This document shows, one piece after another, positions 34,091 through 43,390 of a stretch of DNA of 47,453 bases. Both the position numbers and the translations under genes were made by a program. Where the stretch lies: assembly GCA_001790525.1 (NCBI GenBank), contig MGCU01000026.1, positions 1-47,453 on the forward strand, in the 5' to 3' direction. Origin of the DNA: Candidatus Saccharibacteria bacterium RIFCSPHIGHO2_12_FULL_47_16b (GTDB lineage Bacteria; Patescibacteriota; Saccharimonadia; Saccharimonadales; UBA10212). The notes beneath the pieces are model-generated. The model worked only from the letters and a program-made list of their open reading frames with translations. It made no database searches and was not told where the DNA came from. Position 1 is the stretch's first letter. Every line of letters begins with the position of its first letter.

Positions 34091-35536
34091 CTACTTCCGA
34101 TACTTGGGGTCTAGCGCCCCGACGTTAGCGCTAATCTCGTTTTGCCAATCAATTTCCGGATAGGCATGTAGAGCTTCAGAAATATATTGGCGTAATTTTT
34201 CGTACTGCTCGTTAGTTTCAGCTTCGAACTTCACAGTTATGTAGGGACCGTTTTGTGAATAACGCACGACGAACATACTGTCGGACAGTTCCAAGCGGAC
34301 GCCGTCACCGGCCCGTTCATCATCTATAATTTCGGCCTCGGGATAATCTTGGCGGAGTTTGGTAGCAATAATGTCCATCAGACCAACCTTTTTATCATCG
34401 GGACAAAAGACTTTAATTTCCGGACTGGATTTATATTGGGGCAAAGCGCCAACCATTTGTGAGAGAGTCTGGTCAGTTCGGCTCATAGCTTGCAAAAGTC
34501 GCATGGTGGCATAGGTGCCGTCATCATGATTGAAAAAATCAGCCGAGAAGAAAAAATGGCCGGACAGCTCGCCAATGAAGGCGGCTTTAACTGTCTGATT
34601 TTTCTTTTTCAGAAACGAATGGCCGGTCCGCCACATAAATGGCACGCCGCCGGCCGCTTCAATCGTTTGCGGCACGGCCTTTGAGCAAAGCGTGTTAAAC
34701 ATGATGATAGCACCTGGATGGTCGGCTAAGACGTCCTTAGAAAAAATCGCCACCAGCATATCATTCCAAACCGGCTGGCCTTTCTCGTTGACGATGCCAA
34801 TCCGGTCGCCGTCAGCGTCATATGTGAAACCGACGTCGGCCTTGCATTCCAGCATTTCTTTTTTCATGCGCTCCATGATGTACTGTTCGGTCGGGTCGGC
34901 CACGCCGAGCGGAAAATCCGGTTTTATCTCTGTATTGTATCCAGCCACTTCGCAGCCCGCTCGTTTAAGTAAATCTGGGACGATTTCGCCCGAGCTAGTA
35001 TTGCCGGCGTCAATTAAAACCTTAAGTGGCCGCTCGATTTGGATGCGCTTTAGTAGGTATTCAAAATAAGCTGAGCGTAGATTTTGCTGGCTAATTTGGC
35101 CAGTTTTATCAGATTGTTCATAATCTTCGGCCTCAATTAACTGCCGGATTTCCTGCAGATTCTCATAGACCATCGTTTCCGAATAATCGTTGGCCAATTT
35201 AAAGCCATTAAACTCGGGCGGGTTATGCGAAGCAGAAACATACAGCCCGCCAGGAACCTTTAAGTGATGTTGTGCCCAATAAAAAGTGCCGACCATTTCC
35301 AGACCAATATCGATAACATCAAGGCCAACAGCGGCCAAACCTTCGGCGGCTTTTTGGGCGTATACCGGGCTGGTGCGACGGCTGTCGCGCGCCACCAGTG
35401 CACGACTATGATTACCATTACGCCTTAAGTAAGTGCCATGGGCTTTGCCGATGTGAAAAGCCAGATTAGGCGTTAAGTCCTCGTCAACTAAACCACGTAA
35501 GTCGTAGCCGCGGAAAATATGGGGATTAACTTTCAT
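34091..35536 (-). CDS. Phosphomannomutase/phosphoglucomutase
   Basis: This 481-residue alpha-D-phosphohexomutase has all four domains: the phosphoserine loop YVSASHNPPEFNG (~97-109), the metal loop FTYDADGDRIG (~237-247), the sugar-binding loop FIGELSGHFFF (~315-325) and a C-terminal phosphate-binding VRYSQNGPYITVK (~430-442). It interconverts hexose 6- and 1-phosphates and so feeds rmlA and the nucleotidyltransferase with glucose 1-phosphate or mannose 1-phosphate. The gene lies 14 nt after the HAD phosphatase gene. Mannose versus glucose preference cannot be told. Confidence 0.92.
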   Translation of the reverse strand: MKVNPHIFRGYDLRGLVDEDLTPNLAFHIGKAHGTYLRRNGNHSRALVARDSRRTSPVYAQKAAEGLAAVGLDVIDIGLEMVGTFYWAQHHLKVPGGLYVSASHNPPEFNGFKLANDYSETMVYENLQEIRQLIEAEDYEQSDKTGQISQQNLRSAYFEYLLKRIQIERPLKVLIDAGNTSSGEIVPDLLKRAGCEVAGYNTEIKPDFPLGVADPTEQYIMERMKKEMLECKADVGFTYDADGDRIGIVNEKGQPVWNDMLVAIFSKDVLADHPGAIIMFNTLCSKAVPQTIEAAGGVPFMWRTGHSFLKKKNQTVKAAFIGELSGHFFFSADFFNHDDGTYATMRLLQAMSRTDQTLSQMVGALPQYKSSPEIKVFCPDDKKVGLMDIIATKLRQDYPEAEIIDDERAGDGVRLELSDSMFVVRYSQNGPYITVKFEAETNEQYEKLRQYISEALHAYPEIDWQNEISANVGALDPKYRK

Positions 35537-35550
35537 TTGACTTTCCTATT

Positions 35551-36216
35551 CTAGCTTATTCTGCCAAGCAAGATGGGTGGAATCTCGGCCAGGCTATCAA
35601 CAATAAAATCTGGCTTGGCATCTTCAAGTGATTCTCTGGTACCAAAGCCGTGAGTGATGCCAATGGTTAGGGCAACGCCGGCATTTTTACCGGCCTCGAC
35701 GTCATAAACCGAATCGCCGAGCATGGCTGCTTTTTTCGGCTCGGCATTGAGTGACTCGAGGGCTTTTAAAAGCCCTTCCGGATGCGGTTTGTGATGAGCT
35801 ACGTCAGCCGCCGTAATGACGACTTCAAAAAATTTATCAATTTTAGCATTAGCAAGTACCTTTGGCGTACTTGGACCACGGCTGGTGAAAACGCCTAATT
35901 TTAGTTTGGCTTTTTTGAGTTGGCTCAGCATATTAATCAGTCCGTTATAGTCGGCTATCAAATCCAAATTATTATCATGAAACTCTCGGTGGGTGGCGTG
36001 AATTAAATCAATATCACTACCCGGAGCCAACTCCGCATAACTTTGCTTAACTTCCATGCCAACATGCGCCGCAATCTCCTCGTTAGACGGCCTTGGATAG
36101 CCATGAGCTGTCAAAGTATGGGCGTAGGCCCGAAACAGCAGATTGCGAGTATCTAAGAGCATACCGTCGACATCGAAAATTGCCGCCTTTATCTTTTTAC
36201 TTACAGCCGAAGTCAT
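35551..36216 (-). CDS. HAD-superfamily phosphatase (PGP/beta-PGM-like)
   Basis: This 221-residue protein has the four HAD motifs: FDVDGMLLDT (~14-23, nucleophile Asp), FTSRGPSTP (motif II, ~111-119), HKPHPEG (motif III lysine, ~140-146) and LGDSVYDVEAG (motif IV, ~166-176). A helical cap (~30-90) fits phosphoglycolate phosphatase or beta-phosphoglucomutase relatives. It begins the minus-strand operon that continues with the phosphohexomutase and rml genes, so a sugar-phosphate substrate is likely. The substrate is unproven. Confidence 0.85.
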   Translation of the reverse strand: MTSAVSKKIKAAIFDVDGMLLDTRNLLFRAYAHTLTAHGYPRPSNEEIAAHVGMEVKQSYAELAPGSDIDLIHATHREFHDNNLDLIADYNGLINMLSQLKKAKLKLGVFTSRGPSTPKVLANAKIDKFFEVVITAADVAHHKPHPEGLLKALESLNAEPKKAAMLGDSVYDVEAGKNAGVALTIGITHGFGTRESLEDAKPDFIVDSLAEIPPILLGRIS

Positions 36217-36273
36217 CTCTCAAACGTACAATGTCGTCCTCATCAACCGCTCTATGATAACAAATCCACCAGG

Positions 36274-36279
36274 TATGAT
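36274..36279 (+). promoter_or_regulatory. Putative -10 box (TATGAT) 8 nt before the start
   Basis: TATGAT is followed by 8 nt and the ATG at 36288. No Shine-Dalgarno sequence is seen, and the -35 region is weak. Confidence 0.35.
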
Positions 36280-36287
36280 GGTATTAT

Positions 36288-37145
36288 ATGGGCCGTATGT
36301 TGCAAGATGAGCTTGACGGCTTATCCAAGAAAATTGCCGGCTTTCTTGAACCGGCCGAGATCAGTGACGAGAAGTGGCGTCAGTTCACCGCCAATTCTGT
36401 TGTGGCTTTGATGGCGGGTGGCGAGAGCAGCCGTTACGCCGCAGTCCTTCATGGTCAAAAGGTTAACAAGAACGCCCATGAGTTGCCTAACGGTGACACC
36501 ATGATTGAAATGGCCATTAGAATGTACCGCGATGCCGGTATCAAAAAGTTCGTGGCTCTTGTGTATCACAATGCTCATAGCATTGAAGATCGAATCGGCG
36601 ATGGTTCCGGTTTGGGGGTGGAAATCATTTACAGTCACGATCCCGAAAAGCCGGTCGGCAAGGGTGGAGCGGTACACAATGCACTAGTTAATGGCTCGAT
36701 TCCGGATGATTGTAATTTGCTAGTTGTTAATCCCGACGATGTGATTCTGGATTTTCCAGAAGTTGTTCGCTTTATTGTAAGCGCTCATCTTGAAGGCCAA
36801 TCCAAAGGCATGCTGGCGACGGTCGCTTTGGCGCCAGGCCAAGCCTATCCTGGAACCGGCATGATGGTAGCTGATAATCAGGTTGTGGATACCCAGATGT
36901 ACCCAATAATTCCGGTGCCACTGCATTTTGGGGCTACAGTTTTTTCACCAGAGATATATCCGCGGTTCAGTAAACTGTTTCCGCTAACCGAAAAGAATGA
37001 TTTCGAGCAGGTGCTATTTCCTATCTTAGCCAAAGAGAAGAAGCTGTGGTCAGCCGGCCTGACACGTGGTACCTGGATAGCCGTTAACGACCTTAAATCA
37101 TATAAACAACTTTGCCAAGCCCTGCCGCCAAAACCAGGGGCCTAA
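36288..37145 (+). CDS. Sugar-1-phosphate nucleotidyltransferase, GalU-like
   Basis: This 285-residue enzyme has a modified nucleotidyltransferase signature ALMAGGESSRYAAVLHGQK (~35-53) in place of GxGTRxxPxTK, an NPDDVILDFPEV metal-site segment (~147-158), VGKGGAVHNAL (~123-133, as in UTP-dependent enzymes) and TWIAVNDLKSYKQL at the C-terminus. It probably forms a UDP- or other nucleotide sugar from a hexose 1-phosphate. It diverges from the rhamnose operon, and UDP-glucose would feed GalE. The atypical signature makes nucleotide choice uncertain. Confidence 0.8.
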   Translation: MGRMLQDELDGLSKKIAGFLEPAEISDEKWRQFTANSVVALMAGGESSRYAAVLHGQKVNKNAHELPNGDTMIEMAIRMYRDAGIKKFVALVYHNAHSIEDRIGDGSGLGVEIIYSHDPEKPVGKGGAVHNALVNGSIPDDCNLLVVNPDDVILDFPEVVRFIVSAHLEGQSKGMLATVALAPGQAYPGTGMMVADNQVVDTQMYPIIPVPLHFGATVFSPEIYPRFSKLFPLTEKNDFEQVLFPILAKEKKLWSAGLTRGTWIAVNDLKSYKQLCQALPPKPGA

Positions 37146-37282
37146 ACTATGGTTTATGCACAGAAAAAAGTGTTGCGACTAACTTCTCATCTGTAAAACT
37201 AGCTTACTGTGTATAAAATTTTGCACTGTCGATTAGTTCAATTTTGAATAATTTTGTGATTCGAACCCCCACATCCTCGCAT

Positions 37283-37441
37283 TTGGATGCTGTGCTAGGC
37301 GCCAGCGAAGCACGGACTAAGCTGTATATGGATATACAGTGAAGGAGTACTGAAGCCGGCAACAACGCACAGCGCCAAAAGCCTAGCCGGTGTGGCCGGC
37401 TGGGCCGGGCAAGCTGTCGGCTAGGCGATGCGAGGTTGTGG
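37283..37441 (-). repeat. 3'-end dispersed repeat, copy 2
   Basis: This block starts right after the glmS stop, on the same strand. It contains TTTTGGCGCTGTGCGTTG, CACTCCTTCACTGTATATCC, ATATACAGCTTAGTCCG and TGCTTCGCTGGCGCCTAGC. CTGTATAT-CC-ATATACAG is a perfect hairpin, and the outer flanks CCACAACCTCGCA and TGCGAGGATGTGG pair over long range with one mismatch. It occupies over half of the longest intergenic gap (37146-37441); I saw nothing else there. Confidence 0.7.
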
Positions 37442-39268
37442 CTATTCTACGGTGACGGACTTGGCTAGATTTCGCGGCCGATCGACGTTTTTACCTAGCT
37501 TGATGGCCGCATAATAGGCAAACAGCTGAATAACGATGGCAACTAAAACTGGATTTAGTTGCTCGATGGTTTTAGGGATGTAAATCACATCATCAACCAG
37601 TTTTTTAATTTGCCGGTTGTCTTCAGTCGCTACGGCTACAATTGGACCACCGCGAGCTTTGATTTCGGAAATGTTGGAATAGACCTTTTCTAGCACTTGG
37701 CAGTCCGGCGCAATTGCAAAAGTGGCAAAGTTTTTATCAATCATGGCCAGCGGCCCATGTTTCATCTCGCCAGCGGCATAGCCTTCGGCGTGTATGTAGG
37801 TTATTTCCTTAAGTTTTAGGGCGCCTTCTAAAGCGCAGGGGTAGCCGTAACGCCGGCCAATATAAAGGAAGTTACTAAATCGGGTGTACTTTTCGGCAAT
37901 TTGCCGGATTTTATCTACCTGTGTTAGCAGCTGCTCGGCTTTTTTAGGCAGGCTATCAAGCTCTTGTAAAAATCTTTTCCTATCCCGAATTTTGCCATTG
38001 CCAAAGTGCAGGCCGATTTCGGCCAGTACGCAAACTTGGGCGATGAAGGCTTTGGTTGAAGCAACAGCTCTTTCCGGGCCGGCGTGGCAGTAAACCCCGG
38101 CATCAGTCATGCGGGCGACAGTTGAGCCAACAGCGTTGACGATGCCAAGACGTAACATGTTGCGTCCCTCAACCTTTTTAAGCGCCGCAATCGTATCGGC
38201 CGTTTCACCAGATTGGGAAATGGCTAGCACTGCCGTGCTGGGCGAAAATGGCTCAAACCGGTATTTGAACTCGGAAGCTAACTGAACTTCAACCGGAATG
38301 TGGGCTAACTCCTCAATCAAGTATTCGCCAACTAGGCCGGCATAATAAGAGGTGCCGCAAGCCACGATAATAAGCCTCTGAACCTCCTTTAATTTGTCCT
38401 TGACGTCAACTAGGCCACCGAGTTTGACAGTGCCACTTTTTGGACGAATTCGACCAAGGGTGGCTAGCTTGATGGTTTGTGGAGCTTCAAAAATTTCTTT
38501 TAGCATAAAGTTGGGGAAGTCATCTAAGGCGGCGTGCTCCAAATCAAAGTCCAGCTCTTCGGCAGTTTTTTCAACCACGGCCGCTCGCTTGAAATTTCTA
38601 ATTTTGTAACCTTTTTTAGATATAATCGCTAACTCGTAGTCCTCAAGATAAATCACCTTTTTAGTGTGTTCCATAATGGCTGACGGGTCAGAAGCCAGGA
38701 TAAATTCATCTTCGCCAACGCCAAGCACCAGTGGACTAGACAAGCGAGCGGCGAATAATTGTCCCAGTGCCAGCGAACTTATGGCCACAATCGAAAAAGC
38801 GCCTTCGAGTTCGCTAACTGCTTTTTCGAAGGCGTCTTCAAACGAGCCACTTTGCTTAAAGTGATATTCGATTAGGTGGGGCACAACCTCGGTATCAGTT
38901 TCGGTAGCAAACTGATAACCAAGCTCAATCAGACGGTTTTTAATCACTTGGAAATTTTCAATGATGCCGTTATGGACGACCATAATGGTCTTATCGTGAT
39001 TGAAGTGGGGATGGGCGTTAACGGTAGTTGGTGCCCCGTGTGTTGCCCAGCGGGTGTGACCCATCGCCAGATGCGGTGTAGCTTTTTCTTTGTCAACCAG
39101 CTTTTCAATTGTCTCAACCCGGCCAACCCGTTTGATAACTGTGCAGCTATCACTATTTATATAAGCCACACCGGCCGAATCATAGCCGCGATACTCAAGC
39201 GCCTTTAAACCGTCGACAACCGGCCCGAGGGCGTTCTTATTACCTAAATAACCGACAATGCCGCACAT
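37442..39268 (-). CDS. glmS: Glutamine-fructose-6-phosphate aminotransferase
   Basis: This 608-residue enzyme makes glucosamine 6-phosphate, the entry to UDP-GlcNAc. It has the nucleophile Cys2 in MCGIVGYLG, the glutaminase motifs HTRWATHG (~71-78) and HNGIIENF (~98-105), two SIS domains with ACGTSYYAG and ISQSGETADT, and the canonical C-terminus PRNLAKSVTVE. Length is normal. It is the third gene of a minus-strand unit with a polyprenyl-phosphate sugar transferase and a GT4, so amino-sugar supply is tied to glycan assembly. The 3' side carries a dispersed repeat. No glmS-ribozyme-like leader is possible in the 7-nt gap before it. Confidence 0.97.
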   Translation of the reverse strand: MCGIVGYLGNKNALGPVVDGLKALEYRGYDSAGVAYINSDSCTVIKRVGRVETIEKLVDKEKATPHLAMGHTRWATHGAPTTVNAHPHFNHDKTIMVVHNGIIENFQVIKNRLIELGYQFATETDTEVVPHLIEYHFKQSGSFEDAFEKAVSELEGAFSIVAISSLALGQLFAARLSSPLVLGVGEDEFILASDPSAIMEHTKKVIYLEDYELAIISKKGYKIRNFKRAAVVEKTAEELDFDLEHAALDDFPNFMLKEIFEAPQTIKLATLGRIRPKSGTVKLGGLVDVKDKLKEVQRLIIVACGTSYYAGLVGEYLIEELAHIPVEVQLASEFKYRFEPFSPSTAVLAISQSGETADTIAALKKVEGRNMLRLGIVNAVGSTVARMTDAGVYCHAGPERAVASTKAFIAQVCVLAEIGLHFGNGKIRDRKRFLQELDSLPKKAEQLLTQVDKIRQIAEKYTRFSNFLYIGRRYGYPCALEGALKLKEITYIHAEGYAAGEMKHGPLAMIDKNFATFAIAPDCQVLEKVYSNISEIKARGGPIVAVATEDNRQIKKLVDDVIYIPKTIEQLNPVLVAIVIQLFAYYAAIKLGKNVDRPRNLAKSVTVE

Positions 39269-39275
39269 AGGTAGC

Positions 39276-40382
39276 CTATTCTACAATACTTTTTATAAAT
39301 TTACTCATCTCAAGCCGAAAACGATCAGCTGAAAACTGTTTAGCTTTAGCGGCGATTTGTTGATGGTCAAAGTCCAGCTTATCGAATTTATCAAGCGCGG
39401 CTGCTAAAGAAGTCGCGCTTGGCTTATTAAACACCATGCCGGTCTTTTTATCTACATAGTCTAGGGCTCCACCTTGGCCATAGGCTAGTACCGGTGTACC
39501 GGCAGCCATTGCTTCAACTGCCACGATGCCAAAATCGTCAGTACCCGGAAAGATAAAACCCTTGGCCGCGCCAAAATGTTCGGCCACTTTCTGATCACTA
39601 GTCTTTACCAAAAAAGTGACGTTGCGGCCAGCCATTTTTGTTAATTTCCGATGGTCCGGCCCGCGGCCGATGACCAAAAGCGGCAAGTCAAGTTTGGTGG
39701 CGGCCATAACTGCTAAATCGATTCGTTTATACGGGGTTTGCCGGCCGGCGGTGACGTAGCTGTGCCGCTGCTCGGCTGGCTGATTATGGGGTGTAAAACG
39801 TTCTATATCCACTGGCGGATGGATGACAACTGCATCACGGTCGTAATATTTTTTAATTTGCTCACGGGTGTAGTTGGAGTTAGCAATAAAATAATCCGGC
39901 CGGGCCGCCGCCTTCAAATCAAATCGGCGCATCGGGCCGACCAAAAGTTTTAGGCCTAATCCGGCCAGGGGATTAAGCCAGCCAAAACCAGGATTGGCTA
40001 AATAGTCATCGTAGCGGCTCCAGTAATAATGAGTCGGCGCATGGCAGTAAGTTACATGAACAGCACCGGCTTTGACCTTGACAAATTTAGCTTCGGCGCC
40101 GCTGCTTGATATAACCAAGTCAAAACCGGATAAGTCCAGCCGGCTAAAAGCCCAAGCCCTAAGCGGCGCTAAAAATTTACGTAGGCCCTTGGGCAGCTTT
40201 TGTAGCCACAATGTTCGAATCTCGGCCTCATCAAACCATCTGTCGCCAAACCATTTTTTAGCTTTGTCGTCATATTGCGAGGTATAAATTGGCGCCTCCG
40301 GGAACAGGCGATGAAGTTCTATAACGACTCTTTCCGCCCCACCGGTTCCCGTCAACCAGTCAGTTACAATAGCAACTTTCAT
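39276..40382 (-). CDS. Family 4 glycosyltransferase
   Basis: This 368-residue GT-B enzyme has VTDWLTGTGGAERVVIELH (~6-24) in its N-terminal half and GRQTPYKRIDLAV (~205-217), FGIVAVEAMAAGTPVLAYGQGG (~283-304, EXE-like site in two parts) in the C-terminal half. HAPTHYYWSRYDDY in the middle is typical of WbaZ-like mannosyl or galactosyl transferases. The start at 40382 gives the standard MKVAIV N-terminus; an in-frame ATG at 40403 has no better ribosome site. It lies between the initiating sugar-phosphate transferase and glmS. Donor and acceptor are unknown. Confidence 0.87.
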   Translation of the reverse strand: MKVAIVTDWLTGTGGAERVVIELHRLFPEAPIYTSQYDDKAKKWFGDRWFDEAEIRTLWLQKLPKGLRKFLAPLRAWAFSRLDLSGFDLVISSSGAEAKFVKVKAGAVHVTYCHAPTHYYWSRYDDYLANPGFGWLNPLAGLGLKLLVGPMRRFDLKAAARPDYFIANSNYTREQIKKYYDRDAVVIHPPVDIERFTPHNQPAEQRHSYVTAGRQTPYKRIDLAVMAATKLDLPLLVIGRGPDHRKLTKMAGRNVTFLVKTSDQKVAEHFGAAKGFIFPGTDDFGIVAVEAMAAGTPVLAYGQGGALDYVDKKTGMVFNKPSATSLAAALDKFDKLDFDHQQIAAKAKQFSADRFRLEMSKFIKSIVE

Positions 40383-40393
40383 TTTGTGATTGG

Positions 40394-40432
40394 CAGCTAT
40401 CATCTACCATCTACCATCTGCTAACTACTAAC
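40394..40432. repeat. Short CTACCAT array
   Basis: CAGCTATCATCTACCATC then TACCATCTGCTAACTACTAAC forms a short array with unit CTACCAT and CTAACTA. It covers the gap between the two minus-strand genes and may reach the 3' end of the sugar transferase gene. Confidence 0.45.
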
Positions 40433-41860
40433 TTTTCGGAAAACTACGCGCAGGGTTTTTATCAGGATAGTTAAATCAAGCCACAAGCTCCAGTTTTGGA
40501 CGTAATAAAGATCGAGCTTACGTCGTTCGGCAAAACTGATTTGGCGCCGGCCGGAAACCTGGGCCAAGCCGGTAATGCCCGATTTAACAGATAAAATCAG
40601 ATCTTTTTTATCAAATTGGTTGAGTTCTTCCGGATGGAGGGCTCTTGGACCAACTAAGCTCAAATCGCCCTTAATAACGTTAAATAGCTGCGGCAATTCA
40701 TCCAAGCTGGAACGCCATAAAAAACGGCCAATCCGCGAATAGCGAGGGTCGTCGGGCAACCAGTCGCCCAGCCGGCGGTATTCATCAATTAGCTGCGGCT
40801 GGCCCAGTTTTTTAAAGCCCTCTTCCGGCGGCCCGCTGTAAGCCTGCTTAATGGTGCGGAATTTATACATTTTGGCGGTATTGCCAAAGCGGGTAAAGCG
40901 CCGGTCTTTATAAAAAATTGGTCCCTTAAAATCAAAAATTTTTATAAGTACTGCAATCGCTATCATGAAGGGCAGGGTGATTAAAAACAAAACCGAACCT
41001 AAGACTATGTCGGTCAGCCGTTTAGCAATTCTTCCCCAACCAATTAAAGCCGTCTGATGGACAGCAATGACTGGAATTTGCGAGCGGAAAAGCTCGACGC
41101 CAATATTACCAACAAATAGTTCGGAATTGCCAGGAATAAAACGGTAGGCTATGTGTTTGGTTTGGGCAAATTCTAAAATTTCATTGTTTTTTTCAGCGGC
41201 CGCAAAAAACTCGGTTTGGACAATACTATGAATGTCCTTGGCGCGGAGTTTCTTAACCGCCTCGCTAAAACCACCAAATACCGGAATATGCGGAAAGTGT
41301 TGTTTAACATGCGGGCTGTCACCAACCACGCCGACTATCTTGTAACCGGACTCTTGACTATTACTTAACAGGTTAACTAATTCGCGGGCAATTTTAGTGT
41401 TACCAACAATTAGCAAATTAGTAATGCCGATGTTGTATTTAAATAATTTAGCCCGGATAAATCGGGCCAAATTGCGGAAGCCGACTAAAAATATAAAGGC
41501 TAGAACAAAACCGTAAACTGCCACCAAGCGGGCCGGAAAAATTGGTTTGTTAATGGCATATTGATAGCTAATAACGAACAAGATGCTGACAAACGAACCG
41601 ATGAACAGTCGCCCAGCCTCGTTAAAGCGCTTCTCGTAAATCGAGCTGTTATAGAGGCCAAGCAGGGCAAATATCAGAATCCAGAAAGGTAGTAGAATCA
41701 AGAAGATCTGCAAGTAGTCCATGGCATAAATCGTGGCCGATAGCGGCTTATGACTGATGGAAACACGCAAAATGTAGGCAAAAACAAAGGCTAGTAGCAA
41801 TGCCAAAAAATCTCCCATCACCAAAAAAACCCCGTAAATTAGGGAGATATTATGTTTCAC
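40421..41860 (-). CDS. Polyprenyl-phosphate sugar-phosphate transferase (WbaP/PglC-like, PF02397 type)
   Basis: This 479-residue protein has about four or five N-terminal helices (~8-130), a Rossmann-like middle domain (~145-265, ITNLLIVGNTKIARELVN) and a C-terminal catalytic domain (~275-479). The catalytic part has KRLTDIVLGSVLFLITLP, the re-entrant helix, GPIFYKDRRFTRFG, MYKFRTI, RSSLDELPQLFNVIKGDLSLVGPRA and ITGLAQVSGR, all typical of membrane phosphoglycosyl transferases. It starts a glycan by moving a sugar phosphate onto undecaprenyl phosphate. The start is GTG. It diverges from the O-antigen-ligase-like gene. Confidence 0.93.
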   Translation of the reverse strand: MKHNISLIYGVFLVMGDFLALLLAFVFAYILRVSISHKPLSATIYAMDYLQIFLILLPFWILIFALLGLYNSSIYEKRFNEAGRLFIGSFVSILFVISYQYAINKPIFPARLVAVYGFVLAFIFLVGFRNLARFIRAKLFKYNIGITNLLIVGNTKIARELVNLLSNSQESGYKIVGVVGDSPHVKQHFPHIPVFGGFSEAVKKLRAKDIHSIVQTEFFAAAEKNNEILEFAQTKHIAYRFIPGNSELFVGNIGVELFRSQIPVIAVHQTALIGWGRIAKRLTDIVLGSVLFLITLPFMIAIAVLIKIFDFKGPIFYKDRRFTRFGNTAKMYKFRTIKQAYSGPPEEGFKKLGQPQLIDEYRRLGDWLPDDPRYSRIGRFLWRSSLDELPQLFNVIKGDLSLVGPRALHPEELNQFDKKDLILSVKSGITGLAQVSGRRQISFAERRKLDLYYVQNWSLWLDLTILIKTLRVVFRKVSS

Positions 41861-41906
41861 TCGTGCCTCTATTCACCCATTACCGATATACTAGATTGTA
41901 ACACTG

Positions 41907-43235
41907 ATGAACAGTTCTAAACTGGCTTTGAGACTTTCTTGGATCATCGCTGCTATTTTAGTGCTTTTGCCTATTCACGCCCTACTGACAACTTGGGCTG
42001 GTAGTAATTTTGGCCATCAGGATCTGTTTCGTATTTGGAAAGAGATAGTTGTCGTTGCCATCTTGCCGCTAGCGGCTTACCTAGCTTGGACTTCACCACC
42101 AATCAAACGCTGGCTAGTTGATTCCTGGATAGTCCGCTTGTTTGTTGTTTATGTCCTGCTGCACGCTATTTTAGCGGTTTGGGCATTAAATTCTGACAGA
42201 GTTAACGGCTCGGCCCTGATTTACAGCTTGATTGTAAACCTGCGGTTTGTTGGCTTCTGGTTGATTTGTGCGGTGCTGGCCGCCAAAACCAGTTTTCTAC
42301 AAAAGCACTGGAAAAAACTGTTGATTGTGCCTGCCGCTACAGTAATTATTTTTGGAATTTTTCAGAACCTGGTTTTGCCAACCGATTTCCTGCGGCATTT
42401 TGGCTACGGCCCGGAAACCATTCCGTCTTATCAGACGGTGGACTCCAAGCCTTGGTTAGTACGTATCCAATCGACCTTGCGTGGCGCCAATCCGCTGGGC
42501 GCATACTTGGTTTTGCTGATTCCGGCCATCATTTTGGCAGTTAGGAAAAACTGGATTTTTAAAAGCGGTCTGCTGATTGGTTCAGCCTACGTGCTCTATT
42601 ACACATATTCGCGCAGTGCCTGGCTGGGGTTGGTCCTGACCTTAGCTGCATTCCTGTTTATAGACCGCAGGATTAAACTGACCAGACAGTGGTTAGCCGC
42701 GGCTATTTTAGCCGCCTTGATAATTTTGGCCGGCACCTTGCAGTTTTTGCGGACTAATCAAAACGTCCAGGATGCCCTGTTGCATACCAGTCAGACTTCG
42801 GCTGTGACTGTGACTTCAAATGAAGCTCGATTGAGCGCCATGAAACAGGGCGTTAAAGATGTCGCCAGCGAGCCGTTAGGCCGCGGACCGGGCACGGCCG
42901 GCCCGGCCAGTTTTAGAAACGAAGGTCACGAAGCTCGAATTTCTGAAAACTACTTCCTGCAGATTGGGCAAGAAGTTGGAGCTATTGGCCTGGCCTTAAT
43001 TGTCGGCATCATGGTGCTAGTTGGCTATCAGCTTTGGCAGCGTCGCGACGATGAACTAGCTCGGATTCTGTTCGCCAGCTTTATTGGTTTAACGTTTATA
43101 AACCTTATCTCCCATGCCTGGACAGACGACACGCTGGCATATCTCTTCTGGGGTTTAGCCGGAATTGCTTTATCTCCCTCCCTGAAACTTAGGCCGCGTC
43201 AGCCTGCCGTCCGGCGAAGCCGGCCGCTCCGCTGA
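41907..43235 (+). CDS. O-antigen ligase / Wzy-like membrane protein
   Basis: This 442-residue protein has about 11 transmembrane helices and the family motif YSRSAWLGLVL (~228-238), followed by a long extracytoplasmic loop (~275-345) with RLSAMKQGVKDVASEPLGRGP and RISENYFLQIGQEVG. This is the Wzy_C/O-antigen-ligase layout, in which the loop carries the acceptor site. It would polymerise or ligate the lipid-linked glycan. The last ~7 codons overlap a dispersed repeat. There is a possible TATACT box 14 nt before the ATG. Ligase versus polymerase cannot be decided. Confidence 0.87.
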   Translation: MNSSKLALRLSWIIAAILVLLPIHALLTTWAGSNFGHQDLFRIWKEIVVVAILPLAAYLAWTSPPIKRWLVDSWIVRLFVVYVLLHAILAVWALNSDRVNGSALIYSLIVNLRFVGFWLICAVLAAKTSFLQKHWKKLLIVPAATVIIFGIFQNLVLPTDFLRHFGYGPETIPSYQTVDSKPWLVRIQSTLRGANPLGAYLVLLIPAIILAVRKNWIFKSGLLIGSAYVLYYTYSRSAWLGLVLTLAAFLFIDRRIKLTRQWLAAAILAALIILAGTLQFLRTNQNVQDALLHTSQTSAVTVTSNEARLSAMKQGVKDVASEPLGRGPGTAGPASFRNEGHEARISENYFLQIGQEVGAIGLALIVGIMVLVGYQLWQRRDDELARILFASFIGLTFINLISHAWTDDTLAYLFWGLAGIALSPSLKLRPRQPAVRRSRPLR

Positions 43236-43345
43236 CGCTCTTGGCGCATTGCGGCGTCAGCTGGCGTCAGTCACTCGCTCACAGTATCTAAATACAGCTC
43301 GCTCGCTCCTCCTGGCATCCTTGCACTGCATCCAAGCCTAAGTCT
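43216..43345 (+). repeat. 3'-end dispersed repeat, copy 3
   Basis: GAAGCCGGCCGCTCCGCTG, CTCTTGGCGCATTGCGGCG, CACTCGCTCACAGTATC and AATACAGCTCGCTCGC align with copies 1 and 2. The first 20 bp lie inside the end of the O-antigen-ligase-like gene, whose arginine/proline-rich tail they encode. Confidence 0.6.
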
Positions 43346-43378
43346 CAGGCAAGCCTCGTCAAACCCAAGCCTTAGCGC

Positions 43379-43384
43379 TATGAT
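43379..43384 (+). promoter_or_regulatory. Putative -10 box (TATGAT) 6 nt before GtrA
   Basis: TATGAT is followed by 6 nt and the ATG at 43391, with no Shine-Dalgarno sequence. Confidence 0.35.
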
Positions 43385-43390
43385 TAGGTC

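Noticed and set aside
37255-37285. T-loop-like string GGGGGTTCGAATC on the minus strand, suggesting a tRNA
   Set aside because: The 5-nt flanks of the loop do not pair, and no acceptor, anticodon or D stem can be built around it. The adjacent long-range pairing belongs to the dispersed repeat.
39269-39275. glmS ribozyme upstream of the glmS gene
   Set aside because: Only 7 nt separate glmS from the upstream gene, which is too short for the ribozyme.
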